DNA from: Pedobacter mucosus | GTDB lineage: Bacteria > Bacteroidota > Bacteroidia > Sphingobacteriales > Sphingobacteriaceae | Direction of reading: 5' to 3' | NCBI RefSeq assembly: GCF_022200785.1 | Contig: NZ_CP087585.1 | Span: 2,232,001-2,296,000, forward strand | DNA: 64,000 nt | Shown here: positions 9,540-17,985 of the stretch, piece after piece | Position numbering within the stretch: the stretch's first letter is position 1 | Layout of the letters: the number at the start of each line of letters is the position of its first letter | Notes under the pieces: generated by a model | What the model was told of the DNA's origin: nothing | Seen by the model: only the letters and a program-made list of their open reading frames with translations | The model's database searches: none | Program-made: the position numbers and the translations under genes

Positions 9540-10415
9540 CTAACCCAAAAACTCCAAATCTTCCTTCGTGAGCGATATTTCTGCCGCATCTATATTTTCT
9601 TTCAAGTGCTCAATGGATGTAGTTCCCGGAATAGGTAAAATCTTCGCATATTGATGAAGCAACCAAGCAATATTTAGCTGTGCAACAGAAACTCCCTTAG
9701 CTTCTGCCAAATCTTTCATTTTATTATGCCCAGTTGGTAATGATGTTTGAAGTGAAAAGAAAGGAATAAAAGGAATCTGATGTCCTTCGCAAAGTGGCAA
9801 TATTTCACCACCCTGAAACCCATACGGACTATTGGTATCGGTTACCCGTTGCGTGTAGCTAAACATGTTTTCTACAGTTGCAATTTTACCCATTTTAATA
9901 GCAATATTAAACTGAACAACGCTTGCGTTACTAAGCCCCAAATGCAGAATCTTTCCCTCTTCCTGCATAGCTAACATCGCTTCGAACCCTTCTTCATAAC
10001 TACCGGGACTATTTTGAGCTTTCCCAAAATGTACTAAGGGGAGCTGTTCTAGCTTGAGTTCTTTGAGATTATTTTCGATGCTAATTCTCAATTCCTCTGG
10101 TTTACCATAGGGAAGCCAACTTTTATCATCGCCCCTTTTTGAACCTACTTTGGTGGCAATAATAATATCTGCACCATACGGATACAGCGCCTCTGCCAAC
10201 AGGCGATTGGTGACTCCAGGCCCGTAAAAATCTGCAGTGTCAAAAAAATTCACTCCAAGCTCTACCGCCTTTCGTAAAAGTGTTAAAGCCCCATCACGAT
10301 CACGTGGTTCGCCCCAAAAATCTTCTCCAGTTAGGCGCATGGTTCCATAGCCTGGAGCACGGGCGGTTAATGGGTTTGCTGTACCTGCTCCAATAATTAC
10401 TTCTTTTCTATTCAT
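9540..10415 (-). CDS. Aldo/keto reductase
   Basis: 291 residues with no signal peptide. Catalytic tetrad elements of the AKR TIM barrel can be read: Asp and Tyr in NFFDTADFYG, Lys in IIIATKVGSK, His in LPLVHFGKAQ, and the C-terminal NADPH-binding stretch ILPIPGTTSIEHLKENIDAA. It reduces or oxidises carbonyl and hydroxyl groups with NADP(H). The gene lies between the sigma gene and the first sulfatase on the same strand and may act on a released sugar. A fossil of a close homologue's C-terminus is present at 33699-33842. Confidence 0.92.
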   Translation of the reverse strand: MNRKEVIIGAGTANPLTARAPGYGTMRLTGEDFWGEPRDRDGALTLLRKAVELGVNFFDTADFYGPGVTNRLLAEALYPYGADIIIATKVGSKRGDDKSWLPYGKPEELRISIENNLKELKLEQLPLVHFGKAQNSPGSYEEGFEAMLAMQEEGKILHLGLSNASVVQFNIAIKMGKIATVENMFSYTQRVTDTNSPYGFQGGEILPLCEGHQIPFIPFFSLQTSLPTGHNKMKDLAEAKGVSVAQLNIAWLLHQYAKILPIPGTTSIEHLKENIDAAEISLTKEDLEFLG

Positions 10416-10486
10416 TTTGATAAGTTTATTCGTAAAACATAAAAGTGTGGAGCGTTAACTAGTTGGTTTAAAAGCATGGAATTCTA

Positions 10487-11923
10487 TTACTCGTTATCAA
10501 TAGTGGTTCCCTTTGCATAAACACGATCTACGGAAGCGCCTTTATCCCCCTGATGTTTCATCCAATCTCCTAGCTTCAACTTGTATTGTTCGATCAGTTT
10601 TTGATAGCTTTTTTCTAATGCCAGATTATGCAGTTCATTTGGATCCCGCTCAATATCATAAAACTCTAACGGCGGCCTGGTCGTAATCCGATCTACCAGA
10701 ACTTTAGCTGAAGGCGATGTTTGTGCTTTCAGAATCCATCCATTCCAATAGCTGTTTTTTTGATCAGGGTTCATCATAAACTTATTATAGTAAGATTTAT
10801 CTGATGTTAAGTTCATCACCAATTTATAATGGGTATCGCGAATTGATCTCATCGGATAGGGAGTTCCTTCCGGGATATTATTATGGATCCCAAAAGCTAC
10901 ATTACGTTGTGAATTGCTCTTTCCGCTTAACACGTCTAAAAAGCTCTTCCCATCCAAGTTAGCAATTGGTTTACCACCTGCAATGGCAATTAAAGTTGGG
11001 GTAATGTCTTCATATTGAACAATTGCACTCGTAGTCGAATTTGCTTTTACCACCCCAGGCCATTTTACAATCATGGAGCTTTTCTGTCCGTTATCATACA
11101 ACGTCCATTTACCGCCCGGGAATTGTGGCCCCTGCTCGCCCAAAAAGATTAAAATAGTGTTTTGATCTTGCCCAGTTTCCTTCAACATCTTGCGCACATC
11201 ATCCACCTGATTATCCAATTGCCTCACTTCTGCAAGATATTTGCAATATAGATTTCTCACCATTTTAGTATCAACCATGTGGGGAGGCAATACTATTTTA
11301 GCAGGATCGAATTCTGCAGGGTTGCCAACTGTCCACGGTGCATGCGGATTGATGCTCATAATGAACAAGCAAAATGGATTGGCGTCTTTTTTAGTAATGA
11401 AATTTCTGATGTCATCAAGTTGATACTCATCCGTATTTGATACACAATTAGGTTCAAAACCTTTGATAATTTGGAAAGGGAAAACAGATTTTGGATTTGT
11501 ACTGTGATCTTTTCCCGTTAGCGCAACGGTGTAATTCTGTTGATTAAGATATTGGCAAACGCTTTTAATTCCGGTAGTGTAAACTGGTTTATGGTTTTGA
11601 AATGAACCATGGTGCATCGGATATAAGCCTGTAAAAAGTGAAGCCCTGGTAGGCACACACATTGCTTCAGAGCAAATCATCTGCTCAAATTTCATCCCCT
11701 CCGCAGCCAGTGCATCTATATTTTTGGTCTGGATGTTTTTGCCTCCATAGCAACTAAGCTGCCTACTATCCAAATCATCCGCCATAATAATCACTATATT
11801 GGGTCTCGGGTCCGCTTTCTTCTGCTGTGTATTTTTCAAACTATCAGAAGTGTTGAGCGCTGCTCCAAAGTTCAAAATAGAAATACCTAAAACAATGGAA
11901 ATTAAGGCTGTGGTTATTTTCAT
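10487..11923 (-). CDS. S1-family sulfatase (Cys-type, CVPTR active site)
   Basis: 478 residues with an N-terminal hydrophobic export signal. The metal-binding pair Asp49-Asp50 (IIMADDLD) and the modification motif Cys89-Val-Pro-Thr-Arg93 followed by ASLFTGLYP identify a type I sulfatase. Cys89 would be converted to formylglycine. The motif has Thr where the most common form has Ser (C-x-P-S-R). A C-terminal EFYDIERDPNELHNLA block is typical of the family. It should remove sulfate esters from the PUL glycan in the periplasm. It is 31 bp from the second sulfatase, so the two are probably co-transcribed. Confidence 0.94.
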   Translation of the reverse strand: MKITTALISIVLGISILNFGAALNTSDSLKNTQQKKADPRPNIVIIMADDLDSRQLSCYGGKNIQTKNIDALAAEGMKFEQMICSEAMCVPTRASLFTGLYPMHHGSFQNHKPVYTTGIKSVCQYLNQQNYTVALTGKDHSTNPKSVFPFQIIKGFEPNCVSNTDEYQLDDIRNFITKKDANPFCLFIMSINPHAPWTVGNPAEFDPAKIVLPPHMVDTKMVRNLYCKYLAEVRQLDNQVDDVRKMLKETGQDQNTILIFLGEQGPQFPGGKWTLYDNGQKSSMIVKWPGVVKANSTTSAIVQYEDITPTLIAIAGGKPIANLDGKSFLDVLSGKSNSQRNVAFGIHNNIPEGTPYPMRSIRDTHYKLVMNLTSDKSYYNKFMMNPDQKNSYWNGWILKAQTSPSAKVLVDRITTRPPLEFYDIERDPNELHNLALEKSYQKLIEQYKLKLGDWMKHQGDKGASVDRVYAKGTTIDNE

Positions 11924-11954
11924 AATACGGTATTTAAATTTAGGCTATCGAACT

Positions 11955-13328
11955 TTAATTGCTATTAAGTTTTGGTAATGTTTCCCACCAATTAAGCAGC
12001 TTCTTCCTGAGCGCTTCTGTTATTTTTGGCTTGGTTGAACTTAGGTTGGTCGTTTCTTTTTTATCTATCGTAATGTGGTAAAGTTGAAGATCTGTGCCAT
12101 TGGCATTCATCAACAATTTCCACTCGCCAGAACGGATAGCAAGGTTAGGACTCTTATTGGGCGCTCTAGGATAGGCGAATGCAATATCATTCCTGCCATA
12201 TTCCCAAAACATGTCTTTTCCCCTTAGTGATGGTTTCCCTGCAAAAAGTGCACTTCTATCCACTCCATCGCCTTTGTAGGTAGCGGGTAAAGAAATCCCG
12301 GCCATTTTAGCTAAAGATGGCAACAGATCAGTAGCATTCACTTCAGAAGTTTCATCAATTTTACCTATCGGGACATGACCTGGCCAGCTAATAATGAAGG
12401 GCATTCTTGTTCCACCTTCATAAAGAGAAAGTTTAGATCCTCGCAAACCTTCTGCCCTGCTTCCGCGAAAACTAGGTAATGGACCATTATCGCTTGTAAA
12501 AATAACGATGGTGTTTTTGTCGGCTCCCATCTTTTTTAGTCCGTCTAATAGCCTACCGATCTGCACATCGTATTCTTGCAATACTAATTTAAAAGCGGCT
12601 TCTTCTTCAGGGTTCATTGGAAACTTACCTGTATATTCTTTTTCGGTTCTGGGTATCCAAGGCGTATGCACATCATCAGGCCAGAGATTGATAAAACAGG
12701 GTTGATCTTTATGTTTTTGCATAAAATCCAACGTTTTATCTACGAAGTATTCAGTCCGGTCCCATCGTTTTATGCTATCTTTTTCAGACCAGATCCAATC
12801 GGTTGCCGTAATTGCAGGATCAGGATCTGGACTTTCATAAGTACTCGCATGCGCATCAAAACCATACTTTTCAAACGCTGGTGCATTTTTCACATCTCTA
12901 CCTCCACCCATGTGCCATTTACCGAAATGTCCAGTTGCATATCCCGCATTTTTAAATACTTTGGCCATGGTAGGTGCATCAGTGTTAAGGAAGTCTATTT
13001 GTTCGGCATTTTTATTGTGCTTTTTATTGTCAAGATAAGTGGTGAAATTCCACCTGCCGGGATACATTCCTGTAAGTATGCCAACGCGAGATGGCGAACA
13101 GATCGGCGCTGCGCTATAATATTGATGCAATTTTAATCCATTTTTTGCCAAGCGATCAATGTTAGGCGTAGGCACAAACTTCCCTCCAAAAGCGCCTACA
13201 TCACTAAAGCCCATATCATCTGTTAAAATGATAATGATATTCGGTTGTTTAGCTTGACCCAATGCTGTTGCAATAGAAATGGACAAACACGTTAACAAGA
13301 TCCAAAAACAAATATTTACCTTCATCAT
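11955..13328 (-). CDS. S1-family arylsulfatase-like sulfatase (CSPSR active site)
   Basis: 457 residues. A signal peptide ends near ALGQA (residues 22-26). Asp37-Asp38 (LTDDMGFSD) and Cys77-Ser-Pro-Ser-Arg81 followed by VGILTGMYPGRW form the metal and formylglycine site of type I sulfatases; HFGKWHMGG and the later FTSDNGP stretch supply further conserved residues. It should hydrolyse a different sulfate position from its neighbour. It is flanked by the other sulfatase and GH43. The formylglycine-generating enzyme at 23335-24519 is a possible activator. Confidence 0.95.
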   Translation of the reverse strand: MMKVNICFWILLTCLSISIATALGQAKQPNIIIILTDDMGFSDVGAFGGKFVPTPNIDRLAKNGLKLHQYYSAAPICSPSRVGILTGMYPGRWNFTTYLDNKKHNKNAEQIDFLNTDAPTMAKVFKNAGYATGHFGKWHMGGGRDVKNAPAFEKYGFDAHASTYESPDPDPAITATDWIWSEKDSIKRWDRTEYFVDKTLDFMQKHKDQPCFINLWPDDVHTPWIPRTEKEYTGKFPMNPEEEAAFKLVLQEYDVQIGRLLDGLKKMGADKNTIVIFTSDNGPLPSFRGSRAEGLRGSKLSLYEGGTRMPFIISWPGHVPIGKIDETSEVNATDLLPSLAKMAGISLPATYKGDGVDRSALFAGKPSLRGKDMFWEYGRNDIAFAYPRAPNKSPNLAIRSGEWKLLMNANGTDLQLYHITIDKKETTNLSSTKPKITEALRKKLLNWWETLPKLNSN

Positions 13329-13419
13329 TAATTTATTTAGTTAAACTTAGCTCATTTCCGTTATTATAAATAAACCGGTTAACTTTCTGATTTGGATATT
13401 AAACCATTATCTTTTTCAT

Positions 13420-14409
13420 CTAATTGACAAGATTTAGATAAGAAAAACTCCTTTCTTCCATGGCAACACGATCTGGACCTGTGCCATTTTCTATAAACTT
13501 TAATTTCACTAAACCAGCCATCCTCGGCGAAACACTAGTGTTGCCGTGGACATGTAATACGTAAAACCATTCTCCTTTATCATTCTGAACAAGATCTCCA
13601 TGTCCGCTCCCATTTTTCCCTGTATTGTGCCTACTGATGATAGGATTTCCCTCATATTTTTTCCATGGGCCATCGGGCGATGAGGCAACGGCATAGCCTA
13701 CCGCATAATTGATATTGCGAAAATCATTTGCCGAGTAAAAAAGATAATAGTGTTCTTTGTGTTTAATCACCGTCGGACCTTCAGTTACAGGCCATGGAGC
13801 GCTTGCTGTATTTTCCCAGGGCGCAGTTGCATTGATGCATTCTTTTAAAGTCTTCGGTTTAATATCTGAAAGATCATCGTTCATTTCTGCTACAAAGATG
13901 CGATTGCCCTTGTCTAACCTCACGTGATACAGGTATTTTTTATCGCCATCAATAAAAAGAAAAGGATCTATTTGTTTTGTATTGCTAGTTAGTGGTTTGA
14001 TCACATTTTGCCGAAAAGGTCCGAGTGGACTATCGCTTTTTGCCACTGCTATATTTTCATTTGCCGAGTAAAACATGTAGTATATATTTTGATAGGAAAG
14101 AACTTGGGGAGCCCAAAAACCTTTTGACCCAAATGCGTCGTTTTTCAGCAGTGCGTACCCATCTTTTGCTCCTACTGGGCCCTTCCATTTTTTCATATCA
14201 GCCGAAGTGTATACCAAAAAACCGTCTTGCCCCCCGGTTCCATAGAGATAATAAGTTCCGTTGTGCTTAAAAATAGTAGGATCCGCAAGAAGCATTTGGC
14301 TACCTAGGTCCCGTTGGAACTTTTTATCTTTTGTTTTAACCTCGTTCTGAGCATTAACATTTATGGCTGTAAACCATAAAACTATACTCGCAAGATATTT
14401 TATATACAT
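13420..14409 (-). CDS. Glycoside hydrolase family 43-like enzyme
   Basis: 329 residues with a signal peptide ending at about Ala20 (INVNAQ). The five-bladed propeller acid triad of GH43-type enzymes is visible: Asp43 in LLADPTIF, Asp148 in KQIDPFLF and Glu209 in VTEGPTVI, with FWAPQVL near residue 100. Likely activities are alpha-L-arabinofuranosidase, beta-xylosidase or exo-galactanase; the sequence does not decide. It is the first gene of the minus-strand PUL and is followed by the two sulfatases. Confidence 0.93.
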   Translation of the reverse strand: MYIKYLASIVLWFTAINVNAQNEVKTKDKKFQRDLGSQMLLADPTIFKHNGTYYLYGTGGQDGFLVYTSADMKKWKGPVGAKDGYALLKNDAFGSKGFWAPQVLSYQNIYYMFYSANENIAVAKSDSPLGPFRQNVIKPLTSNTKQIDPFLFIDGDKKYLYHVRLDKGNRIFVAEMNDDLSDIKPKTLKECINATAPWENTASAPWPVTEGPTVIKHKEHYYLFYSANDFRNINYAVGYAVASSPDGPWKKYEGNPIISRHNTGKNGSGHGDLVQNDKGEWFYVLHVHGNTSVSPRMAGLVKLKFIENGTGPDRVAMEERSFSYLNLVN

Positions 14410-14711
14410 CTGTTATAATTACATTTAGTAAAGCGTTTAACCATTTGGGCAATAAAATATTCCGCGGAGATTTAAACTCCATCAGCTTTTTTAATTCATT
14501 TTAAGAAAATGAATATTACACATAAGAAATGAGTGAACCTAATCAACTTTTGGTCAAATCGTCTCAAAATTTTAGTTCGTCCACCGGCCAGAAATTAGTT
14601 GTCAAGTCCATGAAGGGTAGCTGTTGCAAGGTAATATGAAGGTGAATTGATAAACAATAAAAGTGATCTGTTAACAAAACATTACAGTTCGGGTAAAAAT
14701 GTTGCAATGGG
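14410..14711. other. Intergenic stretch upstream of the PUL
   Basis: About 300 bases with no supported gene. It should contain the promoter for the GH43-sulfatase transcript. No clear Bacteroidota promoter was assigned. Confidence 0.5.
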
Positions 14712-14995
14712 TCAGCTTTCTGCTCCAGTTGGCCATATCAATGGGATCACCTTGGTGCCCATCAGCGCTACGGAGCGCATTGTCCATCTGAAAGATAAAG
14801 CGATCCACCCCCGCTCAAGGCCTCGCTGTGCCGCAGAAGCTTTTCGGCCACTGTTCTAGGCCTGCCGACAACCAGCGCATCCTTCGGTGCAATCAGGCTT
14901 TCGAACAGGCCAGTAATCACCGGCGGCCAGCCGCGCTCACGTCCCAGTTTTGTACATAGCACGGCATCCAGGATAATAATCAGCACTGGCTGACT
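14712..14995 (-). pseudogene. LLM-class flavin-dependent oxidoreductase, C-terminal fossil
   Basis: Reading the minus strand gives KLGRERGWPPVITGLFESL, then LVVGRPRTVAEKLLRHSEAL, which match the C-terminal region of bacterial luciferase-like monooxygenases (GRERGWPP and the VGxxxxVAEKLLxHxEA pattern). The frame then breaks: the next frame reads GVDRFIFQMDNA and a third reads VALMGTKVIPLIW before a stop at 14712. At least two frameshifts and loss of the N-terminal two thirds make it non-functional. Confidence 0.75.
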
Positions 14996-15389
14996 ATTCT
15001 GTCCTCCCCTAAGTATCCTGGTGAATGTAGTCCGACCTTAAGCTATTCTAAACCGAAACCTGCGGCAAAGGGAAACCATTTTGATTGCGTCATTTCTGGC
15101 AAATGAAAGTATCTATCCTGCCCTGGTCGACTGCTTCGACAGGGGACTGAAGGTTTGTGCCATTGGGGCACTGCCGACAAAGACAAAGTTCATGAACTTC
15201 CCTAGCGCCGCATCGTGTAGTTATGAACGCATATACGAAGATATCCAACAAACAAAATAGTAGAAAATTATTTAAACTCATCATTACAATCCCTATAATT
15301 CCATTTGATAAGAGCTGAGTCCCACCTCTGCATTTTATACATAAATGCTTCATAAGTACTTTTAATATTTTTAAGAGATCCCAGTAGTT
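14996..15389. other. Intergenic stretch between two fossils
   Basis: About 390 bases. An 87-codon open frame on the minus strand (15090-15353) has no recognisable domain and is probably not coding. The stretch where IS66 tnpC would be expected, downstream of tnpB, shows no transposase sequence. Confidence 0.45.
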
Positions 15390-15761
15390 TTACCGCTGGA
15401 GGTTACTATTGAGTACACGATTACAAAAAATGTGTAGGAAACATAGGATATCACTCCTCACAACGTGTATACCTTCGACCATCAGAACGAGGTCACTCCA
15501 GGAGATAACATTGCCATCTTTGATAGGACGGCGAAAAGTACCGCTCTCAAATGGTTTATAATATAGTACAAAACCTCCATGCTCCCAGTGGAGAAGCTTG
15601 ATGCGTGTTCCATTTTTATTAAGAAAAATAAACACATCCCCACTTGTAGGGGAGCCGCCCAGCTCGGAGCTGACCAACCCGCAGAGACCGTCAAAACTTT
15701 TGCGCATGTCACAGCTTGGCCTGTAGAGGTGATAAATATGGGAGGAACTTAAGGAGAACAT
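15390..15761 (-). mobile_element. tnpB: IS66-family TnpB accessory protein, C-terminus degraded
   Basis: 123 residues. IYHLYRPSCDMRKSFDGLCGLV, SGDVFIFLNKNGTRIKLLHW and ISWSDLVLMVEGI are the hallmark blocks of the IS66 Orf2 (TnpB, PF05717) family. After about residue 100 the sequence no longer resembles TnpB (DILCFLHIFCNRVL), where a basic tail is expected. It lies 2 bp after tnpA. The transposase tnpC, normally the third gene, is missing, so the element cannot be autonomous. Confidence 0.85.
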
Positions 15762-15763
15762 AG

Positions 15764-16042
15764 CTAGTAAAGCTTTATTAAATGCGAAAGCATTTTCAGG
15801 TCATTAACGGATGCCTCGATAATTACCCCGTTTGGATAAACGATCTCTAAAGCTGTCGAAATAGTAACTGGAGGAATGGTAACTCTAACAAAATTGAAAA
15901 TAGCTTTTTTTCGTCTATTGCGCGATACCCAGTTAGCAAAAGTGGTAAGTTTGACCCCAAGGGTCTTGCAATATTCATTCTGGCTAAGCCCACTGGTACG
16001 CCAAGCCTCCACGGCTAACATTTTTTCTTCTGATATTCTCAT
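15764..16042 (-). mobile_element. tnpA: IS66-family TnpA-like protein
   Basis: 92 residues. An N-terminal helix-turn-helix (AVEAWRTSGLSQNEYCKTLG, then KLTTFANWVSRNRR) and a C-terminal block with LEIVYPNGVIIEA fit the IS66 Orf1/TnpA pattern of Bacteroidota. It precedes tnpB by 2 bp on the same strand. Part of a decayed IS66 element lacking tnpC; the ends of the element were not located. Confidence 0.8.
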
Positions 16043-16977
16043 ATATTTCTTTTATGTAAAGAAAAACATCGCAAAAGTTATTTAAAAGATGTACTTGGTA
16101 GGCTGCTTACATTAATATCTACTTTTCGTTTTGATTTAATCCTTTTGGCAATGCTTATTATAGAATGCAAAGCAGAACGAACATAGCTCTACCAAACCCG
16201 CCAATAAAAAGAAGTAACAAAGCCTGAACAATGTTACTGGGGAAAATTGTGTTCATTTAAAATGGTAGTGCTTTAGCTGTTGCAGACTTGTTTGTAAGTT
16301 CGAAATAGCTTACAAGGTATTGATATGTTAATCTCTCCTTTTATTAAAAATGACATAGGCGGACACGCCCTACACATAATGAGACTTAGATGGTTTAAAA
16401 ATGTAATAATAGAAGCTGGAAACATCATCACCAAACAGTTGTTTTTTGGGACAGTCTTCTATTTATTGTTCGTTTTACACAGAATCTTCATTTCTAGTAC
16501 CTGCACTAAATGGATACATATTGCTTAGTAAGGTTAGCAAGATGTGGTAGACCTGAAGTCTTAAAAACGCGGTAAAAATTCGGATCGGAACTGCGAGGTA
16601 TAATGAACTGGGTCTAAAATCTAAAATTTACAATCCTAACTATTGGTATTTGCCTTAATGCCGAAGAAATCAGGCTCTATCCCAACTTAAGCAGAAAGTT
16701 TCTTAACCTGGTTTTAGTTGTTAAGGCAAGTCTACAACATGCAAAAATTAAGCAGGGGTGTTAAAGTATTTGGAAAAAACGCAGTACCTTCTAACGGAAA
16801 GTGAATGCAAAGTTTTTTACGCTATCCATGATAGATGAACCGTTGAGAAAATAAGAGCAGGAAACTTTCAATTTGCAGCTATATTCGTGATTATCGCCAC
16901 AACCGAAATTTCACAACACAAGGCCGAAACATCGGTTTAACGCTCATAACAATAACACACGCACAAGACCTTTTGTA
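16043..16977. other. Noncoding or decayed stretch before the FecR fossil
   Basis: About 930 bases with no supported gene. A 67-codon plus-strand frame at 16325-16528 has no recognisable features. Given the FecR and SusC fossils downstream, a degraded sigma-factor gene could have been here, but no sigma motif could be read. Confidence 0.4.
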
Positions 16978-17390
16978 GGTGGTAATAAAGCGGTACGTAT
17001 ACTTGTTGATGGCGAAAAAATCAAGCCTGATTTGCGAGCTATTGTAGCTATAGCCGCCAATCTGGCATTCAATTTCCAAAACCGCTGAGGACAGTTAGGT
17101 TATTAATTGTCTGAAGCTAAATTTGCTCCACAACTCTGTAAAGTACAACACAATAAAGGTGCCACGTGGTGGCAAATACCGGATACAAGTGCCTGATTGC
17201 ACTCTTGCTTGGTTAAACTCAATGCTGTCACTTCGATATCCGGTACATTTTAGTGCAAAAAAACGCCTAGTGGAACTTACTTGCGAAGATTATCTTGAGC
17301 TAACTAAAAATGCAACTGCGCCGTTTATGGTGGAGACCAAGGAGCGTCAAATTAAGTAATAGGTACCGATAGTTATCCAAGACTTAAGTG
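16978..17390 (+). pseudogene. FecR-family anti-sigma factor fossil
   Basis: The plus strand reads GGNKAVRILVDGEKIKPD, corresponding to GGNKAILTLANGKKIILD of the intact FecR at 7085-8266, then stops and shifts. An open piece at 17123-17359 reads YNTIKVPRGGKYRIQVPDCT and SLRYPVHFSAKKRLVELTCE, matching the FecR domain core of the intact copy. In-frame stops lie between the two pieces and after VETKERQIK. The sigma-binding N-terminus and the DUF4974 C-terminus are gone. It is not a recent copy of the local gene, since many residues differ. Confidence 0.85.
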
Positions 17391-17510
17391 TAGTTGTCAG
17401 GGGCAAGATTAATGTGCAGTTGTTAGAACAATTACACTTAATTAATGATGTCCTAATTGTGGGGTATGCGATTCGGAAAAGAAGGTACATGACTTTTGAA
17501 TTTCAATTTT
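17391..17510 (+). pseudogene. SusC plug-region fossil
   Basis: Directly after the FecR fossil the plus strand reads VVRGKINVQLLEQLHLINDV, then LIVGYAIRKRRYMT. This matches the start of the SusC plug (LIESSQTLNELVIVGYGAQKRKDL in the intact SusC of this window, residues about 235-258). The match is short and then lost. Together with the preceding FecR fossil it marks a deleted fecR-susC junction. Confidence 0.6.
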
Positions 17511-17985
17511 TGGATCGAAAATTCACATTCATCTGATTTAAAGCAAAGTGAATTGAATGAAAATTGAGATAAATCAACAAAATTATGAGCAGATTTTTTG
17601 CTTGCCATTCCTTTCCTTTGCTTATGACCAACCAAATTATAAACCCTTCTGTAAATTCTCCCTTACGGTGTAACCGTGGCCTTTGCAGTATATATTCCCT
17701 TTTGTATGAAAAAAAGATTATTTAGTAATCTGCTCGCTACTACCATGTTATCGATGCTTGCCATAATGATATACCGATCTTCCGTGCTGATGGATTTCCT
17801 TACTAGAACGACAAATCGATTTGATCAACAGGCTAACAAAAGATAAAATGATGACGGACGCCGGCCTGATATCCCTATTCACTGTGCTAGTGCATATGTA
17901 TATTGATTTTTTATTGAGTAAAAAAATATTATATAACCAACATTATACCTATTACCTGTAATGATTACCCCAATTTAACTATGTT
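17511..17985. other. Intergenic stretch before the Gfo/Idh/MocA gene
   Basis: About 475 bases. A 46-codon plus-strand frame at 17706-17846 begins MKKRLFSNLLATTMLSMLAI, resembling a signal peptide, but nothing recognisable follows. The last 80 bases are AT-rich and should contain the promoter of the 17986 gene. Confidence 0.4.

Noticed and set aside
12666..13136. 156-codon plus-strand open frame
   Set aside because: Antisense to the well-supported sulfatase at 11955-13328; no domain, Cys- and Phe-rich shadow translation.
17706..17846. 46-codon frame resembling a signal peptide
   Set aside because: Nothing recognisable follows the hydrophobic stretch and it lies in fossil-rich DNA; too weak to call a gene.
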